DNA of 64,000 nt from Eutreptiella sp. 'Long Island Sound 2002' (lineage: Eukaryota; Euglenozoa; Euglenophyceae; Eutreptiales; Eutreptiaceae). This document shows positions 54,125-64,000 of the stretch, piece by piece. Within the stretch, counting starts at the first letter, position 1; every line of letters begins with the position of its first letter. The notes under the pieces were generated by a model. It made no database searches, was not told the DNA's origin, and was given only the letters and a program-made list of their open reading frames with translations. The stretch is taken from NCBI GenBank assembly GCA_964036045.1, contig OZ038385.1, positions 36,240,063 to 36,304,062 on the forward strand, read 5' to 3'. Both the position numbers and the translations under genes were made by a program.

Positions 54125-55015
54125 GTTCTCTGGGCGCAAGTATCCCGACTTTAACCCCGGATTTACTCTCCCCTAGAGGAGTGCCCCAAGTCAACCAAGA
54201 GTGGACAGCAAACTTTCCCTACAAAGCACGATGCAGAAGTCGAAATAGCTGAATTCAACATCGATGTGTATTACTCATGTATCGGCTAATAAACCATCTT
54301 TTCCCCACAAGTGTGGGCATCAAGACATTCATCACAATAATGCTCGTGGCACTCACCACAACCTATGATGGTGGAGCGCTTCTGACAACGCAAGGCACAC
54401 ACATCTACCTCATCCCCTCCTTCATCTTGCGTGGTGGTTGAGTTGCTTTCGTCAGTCCAAACATGAGGGGGGACGTGGTCCCATGGTCCACAAGGAGGGT
54501 GACGGACCTGCCTCCCAATGCAAAATTGCGTGAAATGCAACAAAACACGCACATGCTGGTGCAACTCATCAGGGCCGCCACGCCAAATGTTCCGAACCAA
54601 ACCCCAATGCCACAACTATCCAAACCCAAACAAATGCCCAATCCGTGCTCTGTACCACCCATGCACATCATTGTACGACTGTTGCCGGGCCGCCAAAATT
54701 CCATTCTTTCTTCCAATGAATGCCACACTGACATGAATCCGGCCTTTATAAGCGCCGTCATGGCCCCCAACCTCAAAATCAAAGAAATCACTACAGCTAC
54801 GAGACGGTCTTTCCCCATCCCAAATCAAAACCCCTGCCTGCTCGGGGATCCCCACACAGGGACAAAATCAGACGTGGCTACGTAACCCCTACCTTCTCAT
54901 AGGACCTAAATTGGGTGGAATGGCTACATCAATCAATATGGCTACATAACCTCTGCCTAGGCAAGAAGCGTGGATTAGGGCTCTGTATCAAAAGTGGCAC
55001 AAAAAGATGCCTGCC
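54125..55015 (-). mobile_element. DDE transposon copy 3
   Basis: The left block (AAGTATCCCGACTTTAACCC, CTACAAAGCACGATGCAG) is diverged from 22735-22845. The transposase follows, then an 85-bp-family core (TGGCTACGTAACCCCTACCT) and CAAAAAGATGCCTGCCGCGC, which resembles the right-end block. Confidence 0.6.
54286..54857 (-). pseudogene. DDE_Tnp_4-type transposase fragment with Cys/His tail, copy 3
   Basis: FFDFEVGGHDGAYKGRIHVS and FIGRKNGILAARQQSYNDVH lead to GWYRARIGHL, where the catalytic Glu is Gly. In the next frame follow HWGLVRNIWRGGPDELHQHV, FTQFCIGRQVRH, CALRCQKRSTI and ECHEHYCDECLDAHTCGEK, then a stop. The tail is best preserved here: C-x3-C, then C-x4-C-x2-C and His. Confidence 0.65.
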
Positions 55016-55449
55016 GCGCTGAAGCTCCTTCTCCGGGTCAGTCAAGGAGCGCCTCAGACCACACGCCCCGTGCACCCCTCTGTGGCTTAGTCGTGGGCTG
55101 GAGGAAGCCGCAGGTCATCCAACCCACAGACTCGCCCAGTAGCCTTGTTGTAGGGCACCCACACCCCGCTGCTGGGCCTGGAGCACTGGGCATACACGAA
55201 GAACAAAGGTGTGCCATTGTGCTTGAACCCCCCCCCACCCCACCCAAAAGGCCTAGGGTGCATGCGACCGACACACACAGGCATGGCGGTATCTCCCTTT
55301 CGCGAGCGCCTTGGCGAGGTTCAGGGATGGTGAGCAGTCTGGGCGGCTGTGAGACCAGACAACCGGAGGTTGCGACCCGGTCGCGCCGCTGTGGTAAGGT
55401 CACACAGGCTGTGGGACACCGCCTTTGGCACAGACTGAGACCCACCCCA

Positions 55450-55766
55450 ACCCAACCCGGCGACCCCCCTGTATGAAGTGCGACTCTTGTGGGTTCGTCA
55501 AGGGTGTCGACACAGGATCACTTCATGGCTCCACTCCACACTGCCACTGCTGCGGCTCTTCTGGGACTCCTTGCATGGCTGCGCCATCCTTAAACCCCGA
55601 CATTTTGTTTCAGATGACTCGGAAAGGCGGCGTGCAAAAGGGCATGCACGATGTTGCGCACAGAGCCATAAACAAACGGCAGTGGGACAGCAGGCAGACT
55701 GCCATCCTCCAGAATAATCCGCAAATGGACGCCGAGCGAATGCACCCATGCATTTGCCTTTCTTGA
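55450..55766 (+). CDS. Coding-like frame with Cys pairs, unrecognised
   Basis: Reads CMKCDSCGFVKGVDTGSL, HCHCCGSSGTPC, ILFQMTRKGGVQKGMHDVAH and INKRQWDSRQTAILQNNPQM before a stop. The Cys/His spacing hints at metal binding. Could be an exon or an element fragment. Confidence 0.3.
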
Positions 55767-56710
55767 CCAAAATTGATGCCACCACAAGAAGGCAGAGGCT
55801 GTGCACGTTGAAGGTACTTGGCCAATATACATACAATTCTTGCATAACCTCTCCCTTTCTCCCTCTGGCTCTTTCCTCCTCTCGCTCACGCCCCCCCCCC
55901 CCCTGCTCCCTTTCCCTTGGTCACCGAAATGGAGGTGTCTCTCCTCCCTCCTCACCCTCTCCCTGGCTTCCGCTTCGCGTTGCCCCTCTTCCGTTCCTTC
56001 CCCCTCTTACGCCCCCCTCTCTCCGTTCTGTAAGCGGCATCAGAGGACCAAATCATCGGGTTAAATTGAGTGTCTTGTCAGGCTCATCACAAGAACAATT
56101 ACAGCAGTAATAACAAGCAACAATAACAATAACAGTGGCAGTACCAGTGGCTGTCGTTTGACTGCAATAACAACAATGAAGGTGCTGATGACAAAGCTGA
56201 TGATTGCAACAATGCTGCTGCTGCTGCTGCTGCCAATGATAAACATACCGAAAGAGGCCAAATTGTCACAGCTACATGATCGCGACAGCATTCAAACAAA
56301 TGTTCTGTTTGTGATGCCAGGGTGTTTCAATGGCTTATGCTGGAGTCTGTTATGGGAAGGACCTGAATAAGAAAACAAGCCGGACGAGACAGCACTGCCT
56401 ATGTGAACAAGAGATGCCAGGATCCCAACCTCTGAAGAGGCGAGAAGACACGGCGTTGCTCGCCACCGTTTCCTCTTGTTGGTGTAGCTTCCACTTCTGA
56501 ATGAGTGCTTGACCATGCGCACATAATGAGGCTTCCAATGCATTTAATGCAACACGTGTCGAGGTGATGCTCTTAGATAATGGGCAGTAATCAGGTGCAT
56601 TTGCTTGATGCACTTCGATCTTGTCTTCGTCCGCACGAACACGATTGGACAATGAAAGAAGCATCGCCGCTTCTCTGGGAATTAGGGAGTCCCCGGTCTC
56701 CCCCCCCCCC
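55767..56710. other. Unassigned sequence
   Basis: TC-rich stretch at 55845-56030, CAA/AAT- and CTG-rich microsatellite-like DNA at 56090-56235, then unassigned sequence. No gene recognised. Confidence 0.5.
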
Positions 56711-56712
56711 CC

Positions 56713-57000
56713 GTGTGACATTCCGTCTGGTTGTTGTTTCTCTATGGGGCCCTGGACAGTCACCCGTTCTTCCCTTCGCATGTTGCGTCGGGTCGCTGCT
56801 TTCTGTCGGCCGCTGCGGCCGGTGCTCTTGCTGGTGTCGTTTCCGCTTGCGCTGAGCCCAGTGGTTGGTGTGCTGGGGCTGTGCTGGATGTGGCATGGAG
56901 TGCCGCTTGCGCGTCAGCGGCACCCAGTAGTTGACGTATTGAGGATGTGCTGGTTGTTGCGGGGGTCGTTTGACTGTTTTTGCTGTCCACACACCTCCGT
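56713..57000 (+). mobile_element. 297-bp dispersed element, copy 3
   Basis: GTGTGACATTCCGTCTGG to TTTTTGCTGTCCACACACC matches the insert of the 1.2-kb units at roughly 88-90%. It again starts directly after a C run (56701-56712). This copy is outside the tandem array, which shows that the insert moves or spreads on its own. Confidence 0.75.
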
Positions 57001-57266
57001 CCTCAGGCCGTCCACAACCTGCCTCGCTGCGCTTCTGTGTCCGTGAGGCCCAGGTCCAGCCCGCTTTTGTCGGAGGTTCCTTCCCTTGCCTGGCCCACCA
57101 CTCCTTTCCCCAGGGCGCCTCAGGGGCCCCAGCGGTGGTCCGCTGGGTGCTGGATCCCCTGGGCGCAGACGAACAGCAGCGCTGTGCCGCCCACCCCCCC
57201 CCAAACTTCTCCTTCTGCCTCTGTTTCTCCCACTCATCTCCCGGCAGCTTCACTTCACTTGGTGCA

Positions 57267-59219
57267 CTACTTCAACGCCTTCAGCGCTGCTTTGGCCCGC
57301 AGCCTCATGACCTCCCGGGACAGCGCCGCCTGCAGCATTTCCAGCCTCTTGCCGTGCGAAGGCTCCTGCAGCAGCGTCTGCAGGAACCAGATCAATAGGC
57401 TGACCAGCGGCCTCACGCCCTCATGGAACTCCGCCGCCAAGCCCCGACCCTTCGCCGCCGCGAGCCGCGCCAGGCGCCGCTCGGCCTCCCGGAAGTCCGT
57501 CTCGAGCACGGCCTGGACCTGCGGGTCTGCAACGCTCTGCTCCAGCACCCGCTGCTCCGCCACCGTCAGGCGGTGCGTGAGGGTCTCTAGGCGCCGCATC
57601 AGCAGCAGCTGCCAAATGCCGGCGGTCTGCCAGAACCGAGCCTCCGACGCCAAATTCACGCCGTCGTCGGGCGCATCGTAGAGGCAGCCCAGGCCCCCAG
57701 ACCCCAGCAGCAGCTCGAGGACGTCATCGGCCCCGGCCCCGCCCACCGCCGCGTCCGCCTCCTTCCGGAGGGCCTCCCAATCCGGCGGCACCGCAGGCGC
57801 GGCCTCGTCCGGCGCCGCCATAACGCCCCCCTGCCCCTCCAGGGCCTCCAGAGCGCTCGCGGCCGCGGACTCCGCCCGCTCCAGTCGGTACTGCAGGCGG
57901 CACATCTCTTTGAAGGTCTCGGACACCCGCGCCTCGGCCTCCGCGCAGTCCCCCGCGTCCGGCGGCAGCTCCTCCACGACCGCCCGGAGGTATCCGTCGA
58001 CGCTGTCGCCGAGCGCCGCAGCGTTCAGGACGCGGCGGATCGCGACGCGTCCAGCGGGGCGGCAGCGGATCACGTAGTCGGCGTCGTCCGCGATGCTCGG
58101 CCGCTGGAAGTCCGTGACGTAGAGCACCGCCCCCACGGCCGCGACGCTCCCCCGGCTGCCGGACGCCGCGCCGGTCGCAAGGGGGCCGGGCTGCTGCAGC
58201 ACCATAACGAACCGCCGCGCGCCTCCCATGACGATGTCGGCGCACATGCGGCGGTACCGTGGCTCGCTCAGAGTGATGCCGTCGCGCTGGACGGGCAGGA
58301 CCACTTGATGCGGCACCGGCATCAGCGGCATCACCAGTTCCCCCTCCCGACCCTCGGACGCGGTGGTCAGCGCGGCCGCGGGCAGCCACCGGATCGGGTC
58401 CGCGTGCAGAGGCATGGCCGCCGCGAGGCTGTCTGTGTTGTCGGGGGCGTACCCCGTGGCGAACAGCATGTCGTTGTCTATGTGCATGGACAACGGGAAG
58501 GGACTGTCATCGGCGGGGGACTCCGCCGCCATCGCCCACTGCACTCGGCCTCCCTTCGAGCCCTCGGCCGCTCCTGCGGGGCCAGTGCCAAGGGGCCGTG
58601 CCAGTGAGCAGGGCCCCGCCAACGTCCCTGCCCCTTCCGCCGCGCGCGGATGGCTCGCGATCAACTCTGCCCCTTCGTCTTGCCACGCCACCGCCCCGAA
58701 TGCCAGACGCCGGCGCCCGCGGAGCTCCGGAGGCACGCGGCAGCGCCGCCTTCCGGCGTAAAACAGGCGGAGCACAAGGGCCGCGCAACTACAGAGCGCA
58801 GAAACCGGCAGTGCCCAGTTCGTGATGCCCAATGGCAGTACAGAGCGGACGGGCACCGTCGCATTCTCGACTCTTGCCACGTCGTGTGAATGGCCATGGG
58901 TGGCGCGCCTCGTCCTCCACTGCAAGGGAGGGCTGGAGTGGCTCCTGGGCAGCTCAGATCCATGGCGCACCAGTGAGCCTGACTGCAGGGGACGGGAGGG
59001 ATGGACTGCGCCGTGCCAGACGTGCAGCAGAAGTGCTCGAGAATGGTCCCTGGCCAGCGTCCACAGCAGAAGCAGCAGCACCCACGCACCAGCCGCGAGT
59101 ACCACTCTGGAGAGTGCCAGCACTGGGGGTTGGCGGTAGTTTTCAGACATGGTGCTGCACCTGCACGATGAGCAAAGCAATGCGGGCGACAACAACAACA
59201 AGAAACAAAAAATCAGCAT
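57267..59219 (-). CDS. LON substrate-binding-domain protein, intronless
   Basis: A 650-residue frame from ATG at 59219 (627 if the ATG at 59150 is used). Hydrophobic segments lie at the start (MLIFCFLLLLSPALLCSS), near residue 40 (VVLAAGAWVLLLLLWTLA) and near 130. The LON N-domain is recognised from LVMPLMPVPHQVVLPVQRDG and LSEPRYRRMCADIVMGGARR, then AAVGAVLYVTDFQ and CRPAGRVAIRRVLN. The C-terminal third is helical, ending RLEMLQAALSREVMRLRAKA, as in plant and algal LON-domain proteins that lack the AAA and protease parts. The hydrophobic leader may target a membrane or plastid; that is inference. GC content is far above its surroundings. Confidence 0.75.
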   Translation of the reverse strand: MLIFCFLLLLSPALLCSSCRCSTMSENYRQPPVLALSRVVLAAGAWVLLLLLWTLARDHSRALLLHVWHGAVHPSRPLQSGSLVRHGSELPRSHSSPPLQWRTRRATHGHSHDVARVENATVPVRSVLPLGITNWALPVSALCSCAALVLRLFYAGRRRCRVPPELRGRRRLAFGAVAWQDEGAELIASHPRAAEGAGTLAGPCSLARPLGTGPAGAAEGSKGGRVQWAMAAESPADDSPFPLSMHIDNDMLFATGYAPDNTDSLAAAMPLHADPIRWLPAAALTTASEGREGELVMPLMPVPHQVVLPVQRDGITLSEPRYRRMCADIVMGGARRFVMVLQQPGPLATGAASGSRGSVAAVGAVLYVTDFQRPSIADDADYVIRCRPAGRVAIRRVLNAAALGDSVDGYLRAVVEELPPDAGDCAEAEARVSETFKEMCRLQYRLERAESAAASALEALEGQGGVMAAPDEAAPAVPPDWEALRKEADAAVGGAGADDVLELLLGSGGLGCLYDAPDDGVNLASEARFWQTAGIWQLLLMRRLETLTHRLTVAEQRVLEQSVADPQVQAVLETDFREAERRLARLAAAKGRGLAAEFHEGVRPLVSLLIWFLQTLLQEPSHGKRLEMLQAALSREVMRLRAKAALKALK

Positions 59220-59433
59220 CCTGGCAAACAATTAGGCCCAGGTGTGGTTCAATCTGCTGGCACATCGCAATGGGCCGGAATCGACCGAGCTGCTTGATAT
59301 TTTCAATTGGGACCATTGCGGAAGGCAAACAGTTGCGGAAGGCAAACAGACCACATAACTCACAGGCCACATACACACGAAACTGAGCAAGGGTAGAACC
59401 CCATCAAAATGTCAAAATGTTTGTGCAACCCTC

Positions 59434-60010
59434 AAATTCTAATGCCTTCGGCAGTGCACCTCGAAGAGAGGCTGACAGTCAGCCAATCAGTCAGTTAGTC
59501 AGGCAAGCAGTCAGTCAGACAGTCCATCGGGCAAGCAGGCCAGACAGAAACACACAGCTTGGGGGTTTCCAGTGGCAGACTTGGCTTCAAGCAGTGGGCA
59601 GGATAGCTAGTGTCAGAAGGAGAACGGTTAAATGGTAATGCATCCGACCGCAGGCATGCAGATCGCCTGTTCGAATCCCGGTCGGCCGATCGCCGGCGGC
59701 GCCGGCCGACCGGTCATCTGTGCCCAGTGACCCTCGTTCAAACCCTGCTGAGCACAAACTTCTGAGCACAAACTTTTGACCCCCCCCCCCCCCCAAAAGT
59801 GATATCCAGTTTCAGGGGATAGAGGCCTCAGAATCAAAAAATCAAAAAATCCATTGGGGGATGGTCTTATTGGGCAAAATAATGATTGTACAAGGGGTTG
59901 GACATCAAATATCATGCCTTGGGGTATGCTACACAAATGACCCCCCAAAAGGGGGGGTATATGACACCCGCGCCTGCGCTTGATCTAACAACCTCTCTTC
60001 GAGGTGTACC
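59434..60010. mobile_element. TIR element with tRNA-like sequence, copy C
   Basis: Ends at 59457 (CACCTCGAAGAGAGGCTG) and 59989-60006 (CAACCTCTCTTCGAGGTG). The forward tRNA-like part reads GGTTAAATGGTAATGC and CCTGTTCGAATCCCGG. The inverted partner is mostly reduced to CGGCCGACCGG. The 3' half is intact. Confidence 0.8.
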
Positions 60011-60953
60011 TCAAATCCAGGTTTGGCTATCAGGGCCCAGGTGCCAGCAATGTCTGGGGCACCTAGCTAGTTTGTCTCCCTTGTGCCCTGCTTGCAAACC
60101 CATGCGTGCCACATTGACACTCCATAACGTCATTTACACACTGCAAACTGTGAATTGTGTTTGTTGTAGGTCAAGTAACTGCTTTTTCTGCAATGCAGTT
60201 CCTCGAAAAAGTGTATTGTGGGTACCCAAAATGCTGTTGTGCAAATAATTTTTTCTGTTGATTTGTGAGTACTTTTCGTTTTACCGCCTTGTAACTACTT
60301 TTAATGTGTTGTTTTGCAAAAATATTTTTCAGAAAAAATGATTGCCGCAAAAAACGGGCTGCTCATCGTTCGGCAGAATCAACAAAAAGTCACCATACAG
60401 CGTCCAAGAACAAAAATGTACTCGCATAAGACAATAGCACTCTCATGGCAGTGCAGGGAAAAAAAGGTGGCCCTGGGTGTTAAACACTGTGCTCCCAGAA
60501 GGTGTGCAGAAGAAAAACACTAGAAGCCCTGGTTACATCAAGAGTAGTGCACCGGCAGTCCAAGAGGGTTGGTTGGTTGGTTGGTTGGTTGGGGGGGGGG
60601 GTCCAGGTGGGGCAATTTGGGGGCACATGCCCCCAAGGCCAAGTGTTGGTCCATCACAGGCTCCCCTTACCTCCCCTTGCCCTCCCTCTAACCATACCAT
60701 CACCCTAAACCTGACCATAACCTTTGTAGCGAGCTGGTTCTGCCATGCTAGCCATATTGATTACGGTCCAGCCTCGTTTCATTAGATGGGAGACCCAGTG
60801 AGCTGGATGCCGTCGGTGAAGTGAAGAGTCTGTCGCACTGGGGACCCTGTGAGTTGTTGGTGATTGGGGCATGGGCGATGGGACAGGTTTGCATTTCAGG
60901 AGGAGGCGGCGGACGATGTCGGACTCCGTGGCTAGGTGGCGTTCCTTCTGAGG
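60007..60953. other. Unassigned sequence
   Basis: AT-rich at 60200-60420, with a TTGG microsatellite and poly-G at 60570-60602. No gene recognised. Confidence 0.5.
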
Positions 60954-61195
60954 CTAGGCATCCGTCAACCAGTGGTCTGAGAGCGTCTCCAACTGCACTG
61001 CCTGGATCTCTAAGTGTCGCTGGACGCTTGTGGAGGCCGCGCGGGAGAAGAGGGATTGTTTCTTGCTCCCCGCCCGGGTGTAGTTGTGGTAGCACCAGTC
61101 CCGTACTTGACGGTCATATTCCCCCCAAAAATTGCGAGAGACCTTGCGGAAGGATGCCAAGTATGTCTCCTCCACTCCTTGGCAGGCTATGCGCA
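60954..61195 (-). CDS. Coding-like terminal exon, unrecognised
   Basis: The frame reads FAQWLRIACQGVEETYLASF, RKVSRNFWGEYDRQVRDWCY and SVQRHLEIQAVQLETLSDHW before a stop at 60954. The composition is clearly protein-like. An acceptor may be CCAG near 61195, next to a poly-C tract. It is upstream of the LON gene on the same strand but ends in its own stop, so it belongs to another gene or an element. Confidence 0.4.
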
Positions 61196-61684
61196 GCCAC
61201 TGGGCAAAAGCGCCCCTGGACCCCCCCCCCCCTCAAGGGGGCCTCTGGTCAACAATTAGTAGGAGGGGGGGGGGGGGGCAGTTGGCGTCCAGAACCGAGG
61301 AGTCGCCCCCCCCCCCCGTGGTTACAAGCACAGATTTGTTTGGGGCATTTTGGGGACACAATCTTCTGGGTCCCAGATCTCCTCACCCGGGGGTGGATGC
61401 GGGTCCGAACACCCTAATCTACCCCCCCCCCCCCCTCCTGAAGTAATTCGCTTACAGTTGTGTTGCAATCCAAGCACAAGCGAAGCATACCTCACAGTTT
61501 GAGTATCCATGTGCTGCCTTTGAACCTCGGAGTTTCTTATTTGTGTTGGCTGCAAACTTCACATGGGCTGCATATCCCCTGTCCCCAAAGTAAATAATGG
61601 CTATGTCACATCCCTGCCACATCCTTGTTGTATCGGGGTCCCCACGCTGGGACGAGCAAATGGCTACGTATGGTACAAATATTA

Positions 61685-62290
61685 ATTCTATTGCCTTCGG
61701 CAGTGCATCTCGAAGAGAGGTTGACAGTCACCCAATCAGTCCCTTAGCCAGGCCAGCAGTCAGTCAGCCAGCAACACACAGTTTGGGTTTTTTGTCAGTG
61801 GCAGACGCGGGGGCAAGCAGTGGGGAGACCATTCACGTCAGATTGAGCAGTGGTCGAATAGTAATGCAGCTGGCTTCAGACTTTTTGGTCGGCGGTTCGA
61901 ACCCTGGTAAGGTGAATATCGCGCCTCCGCCGGCGCCGCCGTCATCCGACCAGGTTTCGAACCGCCGACCAAAAATCTTGGGCCAGCTGCGTTACCACTC
62001 GACCGGCGGTGATGCGACGGCAATCAACTTCCCCATTGCTTGGAGCCTTCTGAGCGAAAACTTTTGACCCCCCCCCCCCAAAAAAGTGATATCCAGTTTT
62101 AGGGGATAGAGGCCTCATAATCAAAAATTCCATTGGGGGATGGTCTTATTGGGCAAAATAATGATTTTACAAGGGGTTGGACATCCAATATCATGCCTTG
62201 GGGTATGCTACGTGAATGACCCCAAAAAAGGGGGTAATATGACGCCCGCGCCGGCGCTTGATCTAACAACCTCTCCTCGAGGTGATTTGC
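61685..62290. mobile_element. TIR element with paired tRNA-like sequences, copy D
   Basis: Ends at 61706 (CATCTCGAAGAGAGGTTG) and 62267-62284 (CAACCTCTCCTCGAGGTG). Forward tRNA-like: AGTGGTCGAATAGTAATGC and CGGCGGTTCGAACCCTGG. Inverted: GTTTCGAACCGCCGACC to TACCACTCGACCGGCGG. The arms can pair over about 70 bases. Confidence 0.85.
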
Positions 62291-62534
62291 GAAAATAATC
62301 AGTTCCCGGCACAAGATGTTGTTTTACCATAAAAAAAAAAAGCAAAAAAAAGGTATTAATTTTCAGCTGAATGCCCTTCGGAAAAATGACATCCGCAGAA
62401 AAATTTGCAAGAAAAATAATTTCTTTCTCCCAAACTCTCTTCTGAGTGGAACACGCTTGTGCTGCTTGGTGCATCCCTTTTCTCTGTTGCCCTCTTTGCT
62501 TCACTTCTAGACAATGTGGGTGTTGTAATTTTCT

Positions 62535-62800
62535 CCTGTCTGGTGTGAATAATTATGGGCTAGCCAAAGCCCTTGGTCTCGGTTGGTGATACAATGAAAC
62601 CCTTGCTTGCCAAAGCCCTGGGCACCAGCAGTCCATCCAGTCCATCCAGTGAATGTTTCGGGGCTCGCCAAAGCCCTTATGCCTAGAACGCTCTTAAGAC
62701 ATTGAACACTTATGGGATATAGCCAAAGCCCTTGATCTCGGTTGGTGATGCAATGAATGTTTCGGGGCCAGTACCGCTCTTAATTAGGATGCGGGCACTA
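62535..62800 (+). repeat. Short direct repeats (GCCAAAGCCCTT, CTCGGTTGGTGAT)
   Basis: GCCAAAGCCCTT-like segments occur four times and CTCGGTTGGTGATNCAATGA twice (62578, 62733), separated by GAATGTTTCGGGGC. Confidence 0.75.
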
Positions 62801-62819
62801 TTGTGGACGAATTTAGAGG

Positions 62820-63135
62820 GTCAAAAGTTTGTGCTTCGAAGGATTTGAACTAGGGCTGGCTTAAACAGCTGATGGGCTCACCAACCAGCGCCGGCGGTCA
62901 ACACCCGGAATTCGAACTGACACTCGGCGATTCGTCGACCAACTGTTTGTCCACTCGGCCACTGATCATTCATGCTGCAATTTTGTGTAAAGGTGTTATC
63001 CAGTTTCGGGGGGATACAGGGCTCAAAATCAAAGAATCTTTGTCGTGCAAAACGATGATTTTACATCCAATATCATGCCTACTACGTGAACGACCCCAGA
63101 AAAGGGGGGTGTATGGTGTCCGCACCTGGGCTTGT
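62820..63135. repeat. TIR element family, highly diverged copy
   Basis: GTGTTATCCAGTTTCGGGGG, CGATGATTTTACATCCAATA and GAACGACCCCAGAAAAGGGG match the 3' half. The tRNA-like part is only suggested by GGAATTCGAACTG. Confidence 0.6.
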
Positions 63136-63626
63136 TCTGACACTTTCTCAACTGGTTTGTACACAAATTGGTCGGCCTGAATCATCCATACCTCTTGGTT
63201 GTTGGTGCTTGTCTGTGCTATGGACTGCAATCCCAGAGACTAATACATCCTGTATGCCTGTGTAGGAATGGAATGCAATCCCAGAGTCCAAGGTACCCCA
63301 GGTGCTTTTCAGTGGCACATACCCCCCCACCCCCCAAAGGAGGCCAACCGCAAAAAATAAAAAACCTTTGACTCAGTCAACCAAACCAAAAAAAGCTCCA
63401 CAAAACTGAATTCCTCAGAAGAAAATCGCAAAAATTAAATAATTTTTCCCTATTTTGGGTGCTGTCGCAAGTCGAAACACCCAACGCAAAAATTAATATT
63501 GCAAGATGTTAATATTTGTACGATAAACCCTACCATATCGGGCCTCCCAAGAACAGTAATGCAAACAATGTGGTGGTTGTGTGCGCGCCTGTAATGTGGC
63601 GCCATGGTCGCCCAATTCAAGTATTT

Positions 63627-63985
63627 CTAGTGGGCCATCGCTACATGGTGCATTGTGGCCCCACCGATAGTCCGCACCTGTGTGGTATAGACCTCAAGCA
63701 ATCTCCCATGGAGGGAGAGTGTGGGGACGTACGAGTGGGCATAGGAGTGGAGCTGCAATAAGGGGCATGCCATTTGCGCCTTCACGGCCACGGTGGCCCG
63801 GGCCAAGGAATGTCTAAACCAGAAACCAAGGCTGAGCATGGTGGTGCGCCAGGCGTGCAGTGTCTTTGTGAGCCATTGAGTGAGCCGGCATGCTCGCATT
63901 GTGAGGTGGAAGTGCGCCCTGTTGTGGGAGGCCACATCTTGCATGGCTGTTGTCCACATGTGGCGAGTGTGGGCGACCCGCTCAT
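63627..63985 (-). CDS. Coding-like frame at the window edge, unrecognised
   Basis: Reads HFHLTMRACRLTQWLTKTLH, AWRTTMLSLGFWFRHSLARA. It may continue beyond the window. It could be a gene or element fragment; no family recognised. Confidence 0.25.
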
Positions 63986-64000
63986 GGTGTGCAGGGGTCC

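Noticed and set aside
57724-58389. Long Arg/Gly-rich frame opposite or shifted to the LON gene
   Set aside because: It is a shadow of the LON gene in another minus frame. Composition is extreme and there is no domain.

Overview
This window looks like nuclear DNA of a single-celled eukaryote, probably an alga or a related protist; I cannot name the species. The evidence is spliced genes whose exons join in phase, introns up to about 7 kb, a membrane hybrid histidine kinase of a kind found in protists, a LON-domain protein resembling those of plants and algae, a tyrosine-recombinase retroelement and DDE transposon relics. I see no rRNA gene, bacterial operon or CRISPR array. Poly-G and poly-C tracts of 8-20 bases occur throughout and often sit at repeat edges.

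Three cellular genes are well supported, all on the minus strand. (1) A secreted purple acid phosphatase, about 17.67 to 3.15 kb, in at least six exons including a 38-nt micro-exon. Its introns are packed with repeats and an RNase H relic. (2) A hybrid histidine kinase, 51.0 to 44.25 kb, in four in-phase exons: six-helix membrane sensor, phosphoacceptor helix, ATPase domain and receiver domain. (3) An intronless, very GC-rich LON substrate-binding-domain protein, 59.22 to 57.27 kb. Some further stretches read like protein but match nothing I recognise (2.73-2.95, 10.0-10.7, 20.3-21.4, 55.4-55.8, 60.95-61.2 and 63.6-64.0 kb).

Most of the rest is mobile or repeated DNA. A tyrosine-recombinase retroelement (35.5 to 30.7 kb, minus) has the order gag-like, recombinase, reverse transcriptase, RNase H. 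Three copies of a DDE_Tnp_4-type transposase with an unusual Cys/His tail lie at 22.7-24.1, 26.7-29.9 and 54.1-55.0 kb. The first is inserted in an RNase H gene with a candidate 9-bp target duplication. The second is itself split by a 2.2-kb element bounded by TTAA, which carries an array of about eighteen 85-bp repeats. Four copies of a 0.55-0.59 kb element with 18-bp terminal inverted repeats contain an inverted pair of tRNA-like sequences (25.2, 42.8, 59.4 and 61.7 kb).

Other repeats include a 1.2-kb tandem array (38.2-42.3 kb) whose units differ by insertions, a 195-bp x4 array, a 47-bp x4 array, a hairpin repeat family found at eight or more loci, and several microsatellites. The core of the 85-bp repeat is also scattered over the window and forms, on the other strand, the degenerate array at 0.2-0.96 kb.
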